DNA of 64,000 nt from Alicyclobacillus tolerans (GTDB taxonomy: Bacteria > Bacillota > Bacilli > Alicyclobacillales > Alicyclobacillaceae): positions 1-64,000 of the forward strand of contig NZ_JAJFNK010000026.1 of the NCBI RefSeq assembly GCF_021739485.1, given 5' to 3'. Below are positions 26,922 to 35,580 of the stretch, in pieces. A program made the translations under genes and the position numbers. Each line of letters begins with the position of its first letter. Position 1 is the stretch's first letter. The notes beneath the pieces are model-generated. The model did no database searches and was not told the origin of the DNA. It saw only the letters and a list, made by a program, of their open reading frames with translations.

Positions 26922-28130
26922 ATGCATCGTTTTACGCCGCTTTCAACAGATGAGGTCCTTCAGCATGTTCAAGCGATACCCGGTCTCGTGCCGTCTGAAG
27001 TACGTCTGTCGGTTCGGGAAATTGGCGATGGGAACATGAACTATGTGTTTCGAGTGACGGGGCAGGGCAACTCTGGAACCACAAGTATCATCGTGAAACA
27101 GGCCCTACCTTACATGCGATCCGTTGGCGCAGCTTGGCCGCTGACAGCGGATCGCATCCGGGTAGAATATGAAACTTTGAAAACCTACCACCAGCTATGT
27201 CCAGGTTCTGTCCCCAGAGTCCTCCATTATGATGATGAGCTTTCGTTGATTGTAATGGAAGATCTTTCGTCCCACATCGTATTGCGTGACGGTCTTATCT
27301 CCGGCAAACGCTTTCCGTCATTCGCGTCACAGATTGGTGTGTTTCTCGCCAGAACATTGTTTTTTACATCGAGTTACGCCCTTAACGCAACCGAATTGGA
27401 ATTCAACCGCATCAAGTTCGCAAATCCTGACATGGTGAAGATCACGTCAGACTTCATCTTCACGTTTCCGTTTATGAATCATGAGATGAATCGGTATAAC
27501 CCAGTGCTAGATTTAACGGTTCAACGCGTCTGGAACAACGCAAGACTTCACGACGAAGTTACAGGATTGAAGAGGGCATTCAACCATGATGCCCAAGCGC
27601 TGATTCACGGCGACTTACACACTGGGAGTATCATGGTCACTGGTCAGGACACCAAAGTGATAGATCCGGAGTTCGCGTTTTATGGACCTATGGGATTTGA
27701 CATTGGACTGCTGTTTGCGAATTTGCTATTGGCCTTTTGTTCATATTCAACTCGGCGGGATGCCACAGACAGTGAAGTGTATCAAGCGTATCTGCTCCGG
27801 ACTATTGAGTTGGCGTGGTTACAATTCCAGTCAGAGTTTCAAAGGCTCTGGAATGAATTTGGATCACAAAACTTGGGTCCCTCTGAAGATGTGCTGATCC
27901 GCCTGTTGCAGGATTCGCTTGGATTTGCAGGATGCGAGATGATTCGCCGAGTCATCGGAACCTCACATGTCGCTGATTTAGAGAGAGTCGAAGACTCAAG
28001 GCAAAGGACGAATGGGGAGGCTATTGCACTCCATTTGGGGCAGCATCTGATTTTGTGGCGTAGTACCGCTCAAAACATCCTGGATTTCATCGAAACCGTA
28101 AGAGATTACAAGAAACGTAATGACTCATAA
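26922..28130 (+). CDS. mtnK: S-methyl-5-thioribose kinase
   Basis: This 402-residue kinase of the aminoglycoside-phosphotransferase fold has GDGNMNYVFRV as the nucleotide loop near residue 38, LIHGDLHTGSIMV as the catalytic loop with the HGD aspartate, and VIDPEFAFYGPMGFDIG as the metal-binding DPE. All three match MtnK. It phosphorylates methylthioribose at C1 in methionine salvage. ATG 26922 is preferred over TTG 26910, which overlaps the permease stop. No mtnA or other salvage genes are in the window. Confidence 0.9.
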   Translation: MHRFTPLSTDEVLQHVQAIPGLVPSEVRLSVREIGDGNMNYVFRVTGQGNSGTTSIIVKQALPYMRSVGAAWPLTADRIRVEYETLKTYHQLCPGSVPRVLHYDDELSLIVMEDLSSHIVLRDGLISGKRFPSFASQIGVFLARTLFFTSSYALNATELEFNRIKFANPDMVKITSDFIFTFPFMNHEMNRYNPVLDLTVQRVWNNARLHDEVTGLKRAFNHDAQALIHGDLHTGSIMVTGQDTKVIDPEFAFYGPMGFDIGLLFANLLLAFCSYSTRRDATDSEVYQAYLLRTIELAWLQFQSEFQRLWNEFGSQNLGPSEDVLIRLLQDSLGFAGCEMIRRVIGTSHVADLERVEDSRQRTNGEAIALHLGQHLILWRSTAQNILDFIETVRDYKKRNDS

Positions 28131-28769
28131 ACAATGTTGTTGTAGCCATCGGGATGTATTCGGAATTGGAGTAGCAAATTCGGCTGATGTATAGTACACC
28201 AGGTCGTGCCACTCATCCATGTCTCTGCGTACCGGCAATTGATTGTGCCGTAGCAAGGCTGAATCAAGCGTTTGGACGGTTTGTCGAAGGACTTTGTCAG
28301 TGCTCCAGTCGACGCCACAAAAAATCTCAGGTATCCGTCGGCACATCCCAATCAAGTAATACCCGCCATCCACTGCCGGTCCAATAACACAATCACACGT
28401 GTCCAAATGCCGTATCGCATCCATCAACATTCCCGATGTCATGAGTGGCATGTCACTGCCAATCAATATCACCTTGCCGTAGCCTTGCGAAAAGAGCTGG
28501 TCGGTAAGGTTCTTCATTTTCTCTCCTAGGTCATTTCCGCACTGAACCAATAACCGGGAGGTAAAACGATGAAAATAGTTGAGACTTTCGAATGTAGGAG
28601 CAGCAACCCACAAATCGTATTCGTTTTCGGGCAGAATGTTGCCAAAAATGTCCTCAATGAGTGCGGTCTGCAAGCCGTTCGCTTGTTGCTGTGTGAGTCT
28701 GCCCGTCAATCGAGTTTTGCAACAGTCAACGATTGGTGATTTCGAAAGCATGACAACGGCTGTGTTCAT
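28125..28769 (-). CDS. TIGR04282-family glycosyltransferase (DUF2064)
   Basis: This 214-residue protein has VVMLSKSPIVDCCKTRL at the N-terminus, GNDLGEKM and VILIGSDMPLMTSGML in the nucleotide-sugar region, then VIGPAVDGGYYLIGM. These are the signatures of the DUF2064 group named after arsenosugar biosynthesis. It overlaps the next glycosyltransferase gene by 4 nt (ATGA), the usual TIGR04282/04283 pair. The named role is by family association; arsenic genes are not present here. Its 3' end overlaps the mtnK 3' end by 6 nt on the other strand. Confidence 0.8.
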   Translation of the reverse strand: MNTAVVMLSKSPIVDCCKTRLTGRLTQQQANGLQTALIEDIFGNILPENEYDLWVAAPTFESLNYFHRFTSRLLVQCGNDLGEKMKNLTDQLFSQGYGKVILIGSDMPLMTSGMLMDAIRHLDTCDCVIGPAVDGGYYLIGMCRRIPEIFCGVDWSTDKVLRQTVQTLDSALLRHNQLPVRRDMDEWHDLVYYTSAEFATPIPNTSRWLQQHCL

Positions 28770-29464
28770 CTGGTCCTCACCCTTCCACGGGGATTCGAGT
28801 ATTTACGCAGTATGTCCTCCGGGTCAACCCCGAGGAAATACTGTAGTTTCAGGGTCTGCATACGAGTAATGGTTCGCCACGTCCCATGTTCGATAAACCG
28901 ACGAGTTGATGTCGTTGATATAGCGGGGAGTAAGACCAGCTCGCCTCGCTTCTTTAACAGAAGTGAGATTTCGAGGTCCTCCATGATGGGAAGGTCCGGG
29001 AATCCGCCAATGGACTCAAAGTCACGGCGACGAACAAACATTGACTGATCACCAAATATCCAGTGCAGATACCGAGCTCGGAAGTTCGATAGTTTTGCAA
29101 TTAAACGCAGAGACCAGGAGTCCTCAGCGAAACGCAGCGTCAGACCTCCGCCAACTACTTCTCCGTTTCGCAACACTTCCTGAATATGGGTCAATGCGGT
29201 CTTGTCTATATACGAATCTGCATGGATAAACCACAGGATCTCACCTGAACACACTGAAGCGCCAGCGTTCATTTGGTGCGCACGGCCTCTTTCGCTCATG
29301 ACAACACGTGCATATTGCTTTGCGATCTCGGCAGTGTTATCCAAGCTACCGCCATCAACGACGATGATTTCGCATGCCGGAAACGAACTTCTCAGGTGGA
29401 ATAACGACGCTGCTATCGTGTGTGCTTCATTCAAAACAGGAACAATAAGAGAAACCGATGGCAT
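28766..29464 (-). CDS. TIGR04283-family glycosyltransferase (GT2)
   Basis: This 232-residue GT2 enzyme opens with VSLIVPVLNEAHTI and has IIVVDGGSLDNTAEIA and FIHADS (the DxD-like metal site). IFGDQSMFVRRRDFESIGGFPDLPIMEDLEIS is the family's long signature with the ED catalytic pair. Together with the overlapping DUF2064 gene it probably makes a glycosylated small molecule or lipid. A divergent CDP-alcohol phosphatidyltransferase shares its promoter region, which holds a Crp-type site, so a lipid-linked product is conceivable. Confidence 0.85.
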   Translation of the reverse strand: MPSVSLIVPVLNEAHTIAASLFHLRSSFPACEIIVVDGGSLDNTAEIAKQYARVVMSERGRAHQMNAGASVCSGEILWFIHADSYIDKTALTHIQEVLRNGEVVGGGLTLRFAEDSWSLRLIAKLSNFRARYLHWIFGDQSMFVRRRDFESIGGFPDLPIMEDLEISLLLKKRGELVLLPAISTTSTRRFIEHGTWRTITRMQTLKLQYFLGVDPEDILRKYSNPRGRVRTR

Positions 29465-29550
29465 GAATATCCCTCGTTTTTATAAAAAGTGTCTCTTTAA
29501 GATTCAAGGTTAGCCGATGTTTCCGGGTTCATCGGTGAACTATCTTACAC

Positions 29551-29566
29551 AGTAAGGTGTTTTACA
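29551..29566. promoter_or_regulatory. Crp-type palindrome AGTAA-N6-TTACA
   Basis: AGTAA-GGTGTT-TTACA lies 87 bp from the glycosyltransferase start and 72 bp from the CDP-alcohol transferase start, in their divergent promoter region. The first base departs from the consensus. Confidence 0.45.
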
Positions 29567-29637
29567 GAACTGAATGTTGTTTTGCCGTACAGTAGAAATA
29601 ATCATTGTGACGGGATTCTGGAAGGATGAACGGCAAC

Positions 29638-30222
29638 ATGTTGGATACACACGCACGAAAATATGTTCAACCCGTGATTCGTCGTACTGCACGAGAGTTC
29701 TTAAAACTTGGGCTAAGCGCCAATCAGGTGACATGGATCGCTTTTGTACTCGGGATCGCATCTGGCATCCTAGTTTATTTGGGACTTCCGGTCGTGGCGG
29801 TTGCTGCATTATGGGTGTCAGGTTTTCTTGACGCCGTTGACGGTTCCATGGCGAGGGAACAAAATCGCATGAGTCCGTGGGGCACGGTTATGGATGTGAC
29901 CTTTGATCGCATCGTGGAATTGGGAATTATTATCGCCCTTGCCATTCGGTTTCCACATGCACAGCTTCTGTTGCTCCTTTTAACGACTGGAATCGTCTTC
30001 TCTATGACTGTGTTTTTGACCGTTGGAGCACTGTCAGAAAACAAAGGTATGAAGTCGTTCTATTATCAGGCAGGACTTGCCGAGCGAACCGAAGGGTTCA
30101 TCTTGTTCTCAGTGATGGTATTGTTTCCACATTGGCTGTTATGGAGCACGGGACTGTTTTTATTTGTTGAGGTATTTACAGGCCTTCAACGAATGCTCGA
30201 AGCGAGGCAGGTACTCAAGTAA
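29638..30222 (+). CDS. CDP-alcohol phosphatidyltransferase family protein
   Basis: This membrane enzyme of 194 residues has the full family signature: DAVDGSMAREQNR followed by WGTVMDVTFDR, i.e. DxxDGxxAR...GxxxDxxxD, whose aspartates bind the divalent metal. About five helices follow. It transfers a phosphatidyl or diether-lipid group from CDP to an alcohol; the acceptor is unknown. ATG 29638 is chosen because the site GGAAGG directly abuts the earlier ATG 29626. It is divergent from the two glycosyltransferase genes. Confidence 0.85.
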   Translation: MLDTHARKYVQPVIRRTAREFLKLGLSANQVTWIAFVLGIASGILVYLGLPVVAVAALWVSGFLDAVDGSMAREQNRMSPWGTVMDVTFDRIVELGIIIALAIRFPHAQLLLLLLTTGIVFSMTVFLTVGALSENKGMKSFYYQAGLAERTEGFILFSVMVLFPHWLLWSTGLFLFVEVFTGLQRMLEARQVLK

Positions 30223-30239
30223 GACGTTGCATGGCGCAG

Positions 30240-30277
30240 CAATACGGCCAAGCGGAACAATCCACTTGGCCGTATTG
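30240..30277. terminator. Bidirectional terminator between convergent genes
   Basis: CAATACGGCCAAG and CTTGGCCGTATTG form a perfect 13-bp stem with a 12-nt loop between the convergent CDP-alcohol transferase and ytxJ genes. Confidence 0.7.
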
Positions 30278-30619
30278 TCAATGCAGCACCTCACGGATAT
30301 TGTCCTGCGTAATTTTCCAGTGCGACGTGTCCCAAACCGCTTTTTTGCCACGCATCAGAATGACTTGAGGGGATTTGTGGACTACGTGCAAATCGTTTGC
30401 GATTTGACTGGAAACTGGCCGTGATTCAATGACTTTGACCATCACGTACTCCGTATTGTTGTCGGGACTTCCGTTCAGGTAAGACTGAAACTCTTTCAAT
30501 GCCTTTGCGCTAATTGGGCAAGTTGTGCTGTGTTTGAAAACTAGAACCGATTTATCCACAGAAGCATCATGCAACTCTTGCCAGTCATCAAGGGTCGTGA
30601 TTTCTTTCCACTGTGCCAT
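30278..30619 (-). CDS. ytxJ: Monothiol bacilliredoxin YtxJ
   Basis: This 113-residue thioredoxin-fold protein has VFKHSTTCPISAKAL with a single active-site cysteine (Cys34), followed by a SPQVILMRGKKAVWDTSHW segment. Both match the YtxJ (DUF2847) family linked to the bacillithiol system. It probably removes bacillithiol from protein thiols. An IS66 element begins 41 bp upstream of its start, so its original promoter region is now 2.5 kb away, which may have silenced or rewired it. Confidence 0.85.
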   Translation of the reverse strand: MAQWKEITTLDDWQELHDASVDKSVLVFKHSTTCPISAKALKEFQSYLNGSPDNNTEYVMVKVIESRPVSSQIANDLHVVHKSPQVILMRGKKAVWDTSHWKITQDNIREVLH

Positions 30620-30652
30620 CTGTAAAGTGCACTCCTCTCCGAATCGTTGTCC

Positions 30653-30660
30653 GACTCTAT
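30653..30660. repeat. IS66 target-site duplication, left
   Basis: GACTCTAT is repeated exactly at 33194-33201, directly outside the two ends of the element. Eight base pairs is the duplication size known for IS66. Confidence 0.85.
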
Positions 30661-30745
30661 GTGAGCGTCAAATAGAGAACACCTGTTTATTCGTCTGTTT
30701 TACCTGGATAATGTCGTTGAAAGTCATCCAGGGGGCGAAAAGATA

Positions 30746-31069
30746 ATGAAAAGAGCGGATTTAGAACAGTTGCGCGACACGTGGCGGGAACGCATTAACC
30801 AGTTTCGCTCTAGCGGTCTGTCGGGTGCAGCTTGGTGTGCTGAAAATGGCATCAAAGAGCATCAACTGTGGTACTGGATTCGTCGGTTCCCCGTTTCACC
30901 ATCTGGCAATCAACCCCGTTTCGTGCCGGTGTCCATAGAGCCTCTTCCTCCTTCTTCGTCAGGTTCTCCTATTTCCATACGCATCGGTGCTGCCACCATG
31001 GAAGTTCAACCGGGATGCGACCTGCAATTTCTTGAGCAACTCGTGAACGTCCTTGCCTCGACATGCTAA
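30746..31069 (+). CDS. tnpA: IS66 accessory protein TnpA
   Basis: This 107-residue protein begins with a helix-turn-helix-like segment WRERINQFRSSGLSGAAWCAENGIKEHQLWYWIRRF, typical of IS66 TnpA (IS66 Orf1). It is required with TnpB for transposition in characterised relatives. The last codons overlap the tnpB start by 7 nt. Confidence 0.85.
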   Translation: MKRADLEQLRDTWRERINQFRSSGLSGAAWCAENGIKEHQLWYWIRRFPVSPSGNQPRFVPVSIEPLPPSSSGSPISIRIGAATMEVQPGCDLQFLEQLVNVLASTC

Positions 31070-31422
31070 ACGAAATCACCACAGAACAACGCGTCTACCT
31101 GGCGTGCGGGTACACCGACATGCGCAAATCTATCGACACGCTCGCGGCACTCGTTCAGGAGTCCTTTCAGTTGGACGTATTTTCTCCCTGCCTATTTGTG
31201 TTTTGCAATCGCCAGCGAGACAAACTCAAAATCCTACAGTGGCAGCATAACGGCTTTTGGCTCCATTACAGACGGTTGGAGCGCGGCCGGTTTCAATGGC
31301 CACAAGCGTCCACGGACAGAACGGTCGTCATCAGCCGACGAGAACTGAACTGGTTGCTGGACGGCCTGTCCGTCACACAGCAACGTGCACATGCTAAGGT
31401 CACAGCCACCCGAGTTGTGTAA
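31063..31422 (+). CDS. tnpB: IS66 accessory protein TnpB
   Basis: This 119-residue protein matches IS66 Orf2: [50 protein letters not shown]. The DMRKSIDGL-like stretch and FLFCNRRRDRIK-like stretch are family hallmarks. It is intact and translationally coupled to tnpA. Confidence 0.9.
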   Translation: MLNEITTEQRVYLACGYTDMRKSIDTLAALVQESFQLDVFSPCLFVFCNRQRDKLKILQWQHNGFWLHYRRLERGRFQWPQASTDRTVVISRRELNWLLDGLSVTQQRAHAKVTATRVV

Positions 31423-31460
31423 GATTTGGCAGGAGATTTGTTGAGAGAATCAATCGAAAA

Positions 31461-33101
31461 ATGCAGTCACGACAAGGGATTTGGATGTCTTGTGTCGAAA
31501 TCATAGACATGGAAAATACGAGAACGGATACCCCGGACAAAACTGAAAATCTAGAGGCGTGGTGTACAGCCTTAGAACGAGAGAATGCACACCTGAAGGC
31601 ACAGTTGAACTGGCTCACGGAGCAAGTGCGCCTCTCTCGGCATAAACAGTTCGGGACACAAAGTGAGCGGTCGGACGACATACAAATCCGGTTATTTAAC
31701 GAGGCGGAGTGGACATCTGAATCGTCTGAGCCGTTACTTCAAGAACAACCGGAAACACAAACCATTACCTATGAGCGGAATAAGAAGCAATCCGGTCAAC
31801 GCGAAGAGTTGTTCAAAGACTTGCCGGTGGAGCGAGTGGAATACCGGTTGCCGGAAGAAGAGCTTGGTTGCCCTTGTTGCGGTGAGCGCATGCATGAAAT
31901 GAGTACGCAGGTGCGGCGCGAGTTAAAAATCATCCCGGCCAAGGTATCGGTCGTGGAGCATGTGCAGTACATCTATGGGTGTCGACCGTGTGAGCAAAAT
32001 GAAATCAAGACGCCAGTGATCCATGCAAGCATGCCGCGCCCCGCGTTTTCAGGAAGTTTCGCATCTGCATCTGCTGTGGCGTATGTTATGGGCAAGAAGT
32101 ACGTTGAGGGGATGCCTTTGTACCGCCAGGAACAACAGTTTGCAAGACAGGGCGTGGCATTATCCAGGCAGACGCTGGCCAATTGGGTGGTCACAGGTGC
32201 GCACCGGTGGTTGCGACTGCTCTACGACCGACTCCACACAGAATTGCTTTCACGCAGGTACCTTCATGCCGACGAAACAACTCTGCAGGTATTGCATGAA
32301 GCTGGCCGGGCTGCAACGTCAGATTCCTACATGTGGTTATATCGAAGTGGGAACGACGGCCCGCCCATTGTGCTCTACGACTATCAGGAAAGTCGGTCGA
32401 AAGAACATCCGAAGAAGTTTTTGCAGGGATTTGCGGGTTATCTGCACGTGGATGGATATAGCGGATACCACGATGTAGACGACACAACACTCGTTGGATG
32501 TTGGGCACATGCGCGGCGCAAGTTTGACGAAGCCGTGAAGTCGTTACCATCGTCGGAGCAGAAAAAGCCAACTGCTGCGCGGGTTGGACTCCAATATTGC
32601 AACGAGTTATTTAAGATAGAGCGTGGGATCAAGGATATAACTGCGGAACAACGTCATGAACAGCGGCAGAAGCAAAGTCGCCCTGTACTGGACGCGTTTT
32701 TGGCATGGTTAGAAAAGCAGAACGGCGAAGTGACGCCAAAGAGCGCCTTGGGGAAAGCCATCACGTATTGCCTGAATCAATGGAGTAAACTCATCGTGTT
32801 TATGGAAGACGGGAACTTGGAGCTAGATAACAACCGGAGTGAGCGTGCCATTAAACCGTTTGTGATTGGTCGAAAAAACTTCCTGTTCGCCAACACGCCG
32901 AAGGGCGCAATGGCAAGTGCCATCACATATAGTCTCGTTGAAACGGCAAAAGAAAATGGACTAGACCCAGTCTCGTATCTCCAACATCTGTTTGAGCAGT
33001 TACCCAATCTTGATTCTGAGAAACCGGATGACTTAAACACCCTACTGCCATGGTCGGAGGAGTTACCGGAGCACATTCGAGGTCGGCGTAAAACCAAATA
33101 A
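31461..33101 (+). CDS. tnpC: IS66 transposase TnpC
   Basis: This protein of up to 546 residues has the IS66 transposase layout: an N-terminal coiled-coil and leucine-rich stretch, a zinc-finger-like [11 protein letters not shown], then the DDE domain with HADETTLQV (first Asp), VDGYSGYH (second Asp) and [20 protein letters not shown] (final Glu region). In-frame ATGs at 31485 and 31509 are alternative starts. It performs cut-and-paste strand transfer. No stop or shift interrupts it. Confidence 0.9.
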   Translation: MQSRQGIWMSCVEIIDMENTRTDTPDKTENLEAWCTALERENAHLKAQLNWLTEQVRLSRHKQFGTQSERSDDIQIRLFNEAEWTSESSEPLLQEQPETQTITYERNKKQSGQREELFKDLPVERVEYRLPEEELGCPCCGERMHEMSTQVRRELKIIPAKVSVVEHVQYIYGCRPCEQNEIKTPVIHASMPRPAFSGSFASASAVAYVMGKKYVEGMPLYRQEQQFARQGVALSRQTLANWVVTGAHRWLRLLYDRLHTELLSRRYLHADETTLQVLHEAGRAATSDSYMWLYRSGNDGPPIVLYDYQESRSKEHPKKFLQGFAGYLHVDGYSGYHDVDDTTLVGCWAHARRKFDEAVKSLPSSEQKKPTAARVGLQYCNELFKIERGIKDITAEQRHEQRQKQSRPVLDAFLAWLEKQNGEVTPKSALGKAITYCLNQWSKLIVFMEDGNLELDNNRSERAIKPFVIGRKNFLFANTPKGAMASAITYSLVETAKENGLDPVSYLQHLFEQLPNLDSEKPDDLNTLLPWSEELPEHIRGRRKTK

Positions 33102-33193
33102 ACACGACGATTATCCCTGCCGATGAGCAGGGATGATTTGTTTTATGCCATAACATCTAGCGAAATACCAGGTGTGCTCATTTTGACGCTCAC

Positions 33194-33201
33194 GACTCTA
33201 T
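33194..33201. repeat. IS66 target-site duplication, right
   Basis: GACTCTAT matches 30653-30660 exactly and abuts the right end of the element. Confidence 0.85.
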
Positions 33202-33233
33202 ATACAATGTAACTCCAAAAGCGTTCCTCAGTC

Positions 33234-33249
33234 TGTATTCCGCTTCACA
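33234..33249. promoter_or_regulatory. Weak Crp-type palindrome TGTAT-N6-TCACA
   Basis: TGTAT-TCCGCT-TCACA lies 70 bp before the thioredoxin remnant. Before the IS66 insertion it would also have been about 75 bp upstream of ytxJ. One half-site deviates from the better copies. Confidence 0.35.
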
Positions 33250-33318
33250 TACAAATTGAGCTGCGGGCACTACAATCGACAGAGTAAGACACGAAGGCAC
33301 ATAGATGAGGTGAATGAC

Positions 33319-33571
33319 GTGACAAACGTAAGGGACCTAAACATAAGCACGTTTGACGATACAGCGAGGAAGGGAAGGTCCTAGTTGATTTTTGGGCATC
33401 CTAGTGTGGACCATGCCGTATCCAGATGCCTATGTCCCAGGCGAGAATATGGGCATCAACCGATTGATAGGTATCTTCGTGATGCAAGGGCGGGGTCGAT
33501 CATGTCCCCGACGACGGAATTATTGAAAGAGTGGATAGGGAAACCCGTAGCGGGTTTGTCACCATTTTAAG
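33319..33571 (+). pseudogene. Thioredoxin gene remnant
   Basis: GTG 33319 follows GAGGTGA and opens a thioredoxin-like start (VRDLNISTFDD). The frame shifts near 33373, after which VLVDFWAS-stop-CGPC can be read: the tryptophan codon of WCGPC has become TAG. Later pieces in other frames (ENMGINRLIGIF; DDGIIERVDRE) echo thioredoxin but show further damage. The gene cannot yield a functional protein. It lies beside the IS66 element. Confidence 0.75.
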
Positions 33572-33588
33572 GACAGGAGATGAGGTTC

Positions 33589-33888
33589 ATGAACTGTAAG
33601 GTCAGTGCGAGTGCAGCCAAGAAACTCAGTGAAATTCTAGATCAGGAAGATGACAAAAACCTCAAATTCCGTGTGTTTGTCGGGCATGTGCATGGAAATC
33701 ACGCTCATTATGGCCTTGGTTTGGACTATCAGAAAGATACCGATGAGTTGATTACGACTGATACCGGAACTGACGTTCTGCTTGAGAAGGGACAAGGCTT
33801 TCTAGACGGAGTGGAAGTGGACTACGCTGCTTCGACGGACGAGTGGAGCATTTTCAATCCTGTAAAAGGGAACCACGGGGATCACTGA
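33589..33888 (+). CDS. HesB/IscA-like protein with histidines in place of cluster cysteines
   Basis: This 99-residue protein follows the HesB/A-type carrier layout: VSASAAKKLSEIL at the start, LKFRVFV, then GLGLDYQKD and a late VEVDYAASTDEWSIFNP. The glycine-cysteine loop is replaced by GHVHGNHAHYGL (H33, H35, H38, H40), and the C-terminal CGCG is replaced by KGNHGDH. The only cysteine is Cys3. It may bind a metal through histidines or have lost cluster binding. ATG 33589 aligns best with family N-termini; 33580 sits too close to the ribosome site. Confidence 0.7.
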   Translation: MNCKVSASAAKKLSEILDQEDDKNLKFRVFVGHVHGNHAHYGLGLDYQKDTDELITTDTGTDVLLEKGQGFLDGVEVDYAASTDEWSIFNPVKGNHGDH

Positions 33889-33931
33889 GTAGAACGAGAG
33901 TCTTCTTAGAGGAAAGAGATCTGAGTCACAT

Positions 33932-33967
33932 GGGCCCGGGACACAAGTATAAAGGAGTCCCAGGCCC
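33932..33967 (+). terminator. G+C-rich hairpin after the HesB-like gene
   Basis: GGGCCCGGGAC and GTCCCAGGCCC form an 11-bp stem with one mismatch and a 14-nt loop. The T-run is poor, so the terminator call is moderate. Confidence 0.55.
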
Positions 33968-34010
33968 TCGTTGTATGTGGAACCTACACAAAAGGGGTGA
34001 CGAAATTTAG

Positions 34011-34520
34011 ATGAAGCGGTTCCTGCGTAACCTCGCTCTTTTAGCTGGCGTGTCATTTGTCTTGCAATACATGTGGGAAGCTTGGCAGTCCCCGATATTT
34101 TACGGGAGTCCGTCAGGGAAGCATGTTACGCCCCCAGCCCATCAGGGACCAGGCGTAGAAATCCTGATCCTCGCTACGATTGGCGACGTATTGATGAGTG
34201 TGGGCCTGTATGTTTTATTGTCACTTGTAAACCGAGATGCGAACTGGATCGCCAAGAAGTACGATGCAAAAGATTGGACGATTATGGTGCTGTACGCATT
34301 GTTTTTTAGTTTTTATTTTGAAACAAGAGGATTGTCAACCCACCGATGGGGCTATTCTAGTTTGATACCATTGTTTCTAGGAACAAATATCGGACTTGTA
34401 CCCGTGGCCCAGCTTTTGATTCTGTTTCCTCTTTCCTTTGTGTTGTGCAGGTTTATCATCAAGTTATTGGACAAAAGTTGCTCTAGCAATTTGGGTGGGA
34501 GAATCAACGTTCCTCGATGA
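34011..34520 (+). CDS. Hypothetical membrane protein
   Basis: This 169-residue protein has four predicted helices. The region between the first two contains YMWEAWQSPIFYGS, and FETRGLSTHRWGYSS lies between helices 3 and 4. I recognise no family. AAAAGGGGTGACG precedes the ATG. Its 3' end overlaps the end of the Crp/Fnr gene on the opposite strand by 17 nt. Confidence 0.65.
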   Translation: MKRFLRNLALLAGVSFVLQYMWEAWQSPIFYGSPSGKHVTPPAHQGPGVEILILATIGDVLMSVGLYVLLSLVNRDANWIAKKYDAKDWTIMVLYALFFSFYFETRGLSTHRWGYSSLIPLFLGTNIGLVPVAQLLILFPLSFVLCRFIIKLLDKSCSSNLGGRINVPR

Positions 34521-35199
34521 TTTCCCCGGCCTTCCTCAAATCAACCGCTATCTCCTTTCGACCTGTGGTAACAATGCCTTCCTTAGCTAACTGTGAAAGC
34601 GTCACAGAGACGGATTCTCGAGTGGCTCCAATCATGTTCGCCAGTTCTTGGTGGGACAGGTTTAGATCGAGCTTCGTATATGGACTCTTCTCACCGTCAC
34701 TTGGCTGACCAAAGCTTTTAGCCAGTTTCGAAAGCAGATAAAGCAGTCGATAACGAACATCACGAAAAGCCAAGTTTTCGAGCATTTCCTCGGACTCACG
34801 AATTCTTTGTGTTAGAATGGAGACCATTTTTAGGGCTACCTGTGGTCGTTTCATGAGTAATCCTTCGAAATCCTTTTTTCCGAGAATGCAGACGAGAGCA
34901 TCGTCCATCGCTTCGACATAGGCGGAGCCTGAGCCTGTTGAAAATGTCTCAGTCTCACCGAAGATATTGCCTTTCCCCAATAACCCGATGGTGAGTTGCT
35001 TGCCGTCCTCATTGACCTTGAACAAACGCACCCGCCCCTGCTTCAGAAAGTATAGGCTGGCGTTCTCGGTATCCGGGGTGATGATGAGTGTTCCCTTCGG
35101 GACTCTGCTCATCGGTGCCATGGCGTCGATCATCTGCAAATCCTCCATCGGCAATTCTTCTAAAAGGTTGATCTGCGAGAGATACCATACTTTATTCAC
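34504..35199 (-). CDS. Crp/Fnr family transcriptional regulator
   Basis: GTG 35199 follows GAGGAGGAAATC and gives 231 residues. Residues about 20-130 form the cyclic-nucleotide-binding-like beta barrel (GRVRLFKVNEDGKQLTIGLLGKGNIFGE). A dimer helix follows, then the winged helix with LSHQELANMIGATRESVSVTLSQLAKEGIV. The recognition helix keeps the Arg-Glu pair that contacts TGTGA half-sites in Crp. There is only one cysteine, so it is not an Fnr-type iron-sulfur sensor. It lies 25 nt downstream of a glutaredoxin gene in one operon whose promoter has two Crp-type sites, which suggests autoregulation. Confidence 0.85.
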   Translation of the reverse strand: MNKVWYLSQINLLEELPMEDLQMIDAMAPMSRVPKGTLIITPDTENASLYFLKQGRVRLFKVNEDGKQLTIGLLGKGNIFGETETFSTGSGSAYVEAMDDALVCILGKKDFEGLLMKRPQVALKMVSILTQRIRESEEMLENLAFRDVRYRLLYLLSKLAKSFGQPSDGEKSPYTKLDLNLSHQELANMIGATRESVSVTLSQLAKEGIVTTGRKEIAVDLRKAGEIIEER

Positions 35200-35224
35200 T
35201 TTGATTTCCTCCTCTAATGGCCGA

Positions 35225-35476
35225 TCATGAAAGCCGGGCTCGACCCAGCACCTGTTCAACTTCCTCTTCGTCAAAGCCCACGAATTTTTTTCCGTCTATG
35301 ATGATGACAGGCGTTGCAAAACATCCATGTTCTCGGAATTCATTTAGTGCATCAGGATCGTTCACAATGTCCTTTATCTGAACTGGAATGTCATTTTCGT
35401 GAAAGTAGGAAATCGCACGTTCGCCTCCAGGGCAACCTTTATGCGTATAAAGAACAATGTTTTTTTTGAAATCCAC
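35225..35476 (-). CDS. Glutaredoxin family protein
   Basis: This 83-residue protein has YTHKGCPGGERAISYF, a CPGG active site with one cysteine at the redox position, and TPVIIIDGKKFVGFDEEEVEQVL, the cis-proline and GF motif of NrdH/YruB-like glutaredoxins. A GGAGGTGCC site precedes the ATG. It is first in an operon with the Crp/Fnr regulator and is divergent from the flavin reductase gene, which suggests joint redox control. Confidence 0.85.
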   Translation of the reverse strand: MDFKKNIVLYTHKGCPGGERAISYFHENDIPVQIKDIVNDPDALNEFREHGCFATPVIIIDGKKFVGFDEEEVEQVLGRARLS

Positions 35477-35557
35477 ATTGGCACCTCCATTCGAGCACTT
35501 ATGGATAGTAAATGTTGTAGCGCAACTTTAATGTAGCACGATATTCATGAAACAATC

Positions 35558-35573
35558 CGTGAAGCGGATTACA
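35558..35573. promoter_or_regulatory. Crp-type palindrome, first of two
   Basis: CGTGA-AGCGGA-TTACA differs from TGTRA-N6-TTACA at the first base. It lies in the divergent grx-crp / flavin reductase promoter region. Confidence 0.5.
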
Positions 35574-35580
35574 GATTCAC

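Larger units (their letters stand above)
30661..33193 (+). mobile_element. Intact IS66-family insertion sequence
   Basis: The 2533-bp element starts GTGAGCGTCAAA and ends with the matching inverted sequence ...TTTGACGCTCAC, the further ends also being similar (ACACCTG on both). It encodes tnpA, tnpB and tnpC in order and is flanked by the 8-bp repeat GACTCTAT. All three frames are open, so it may still be active. Confidence 0.9.
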
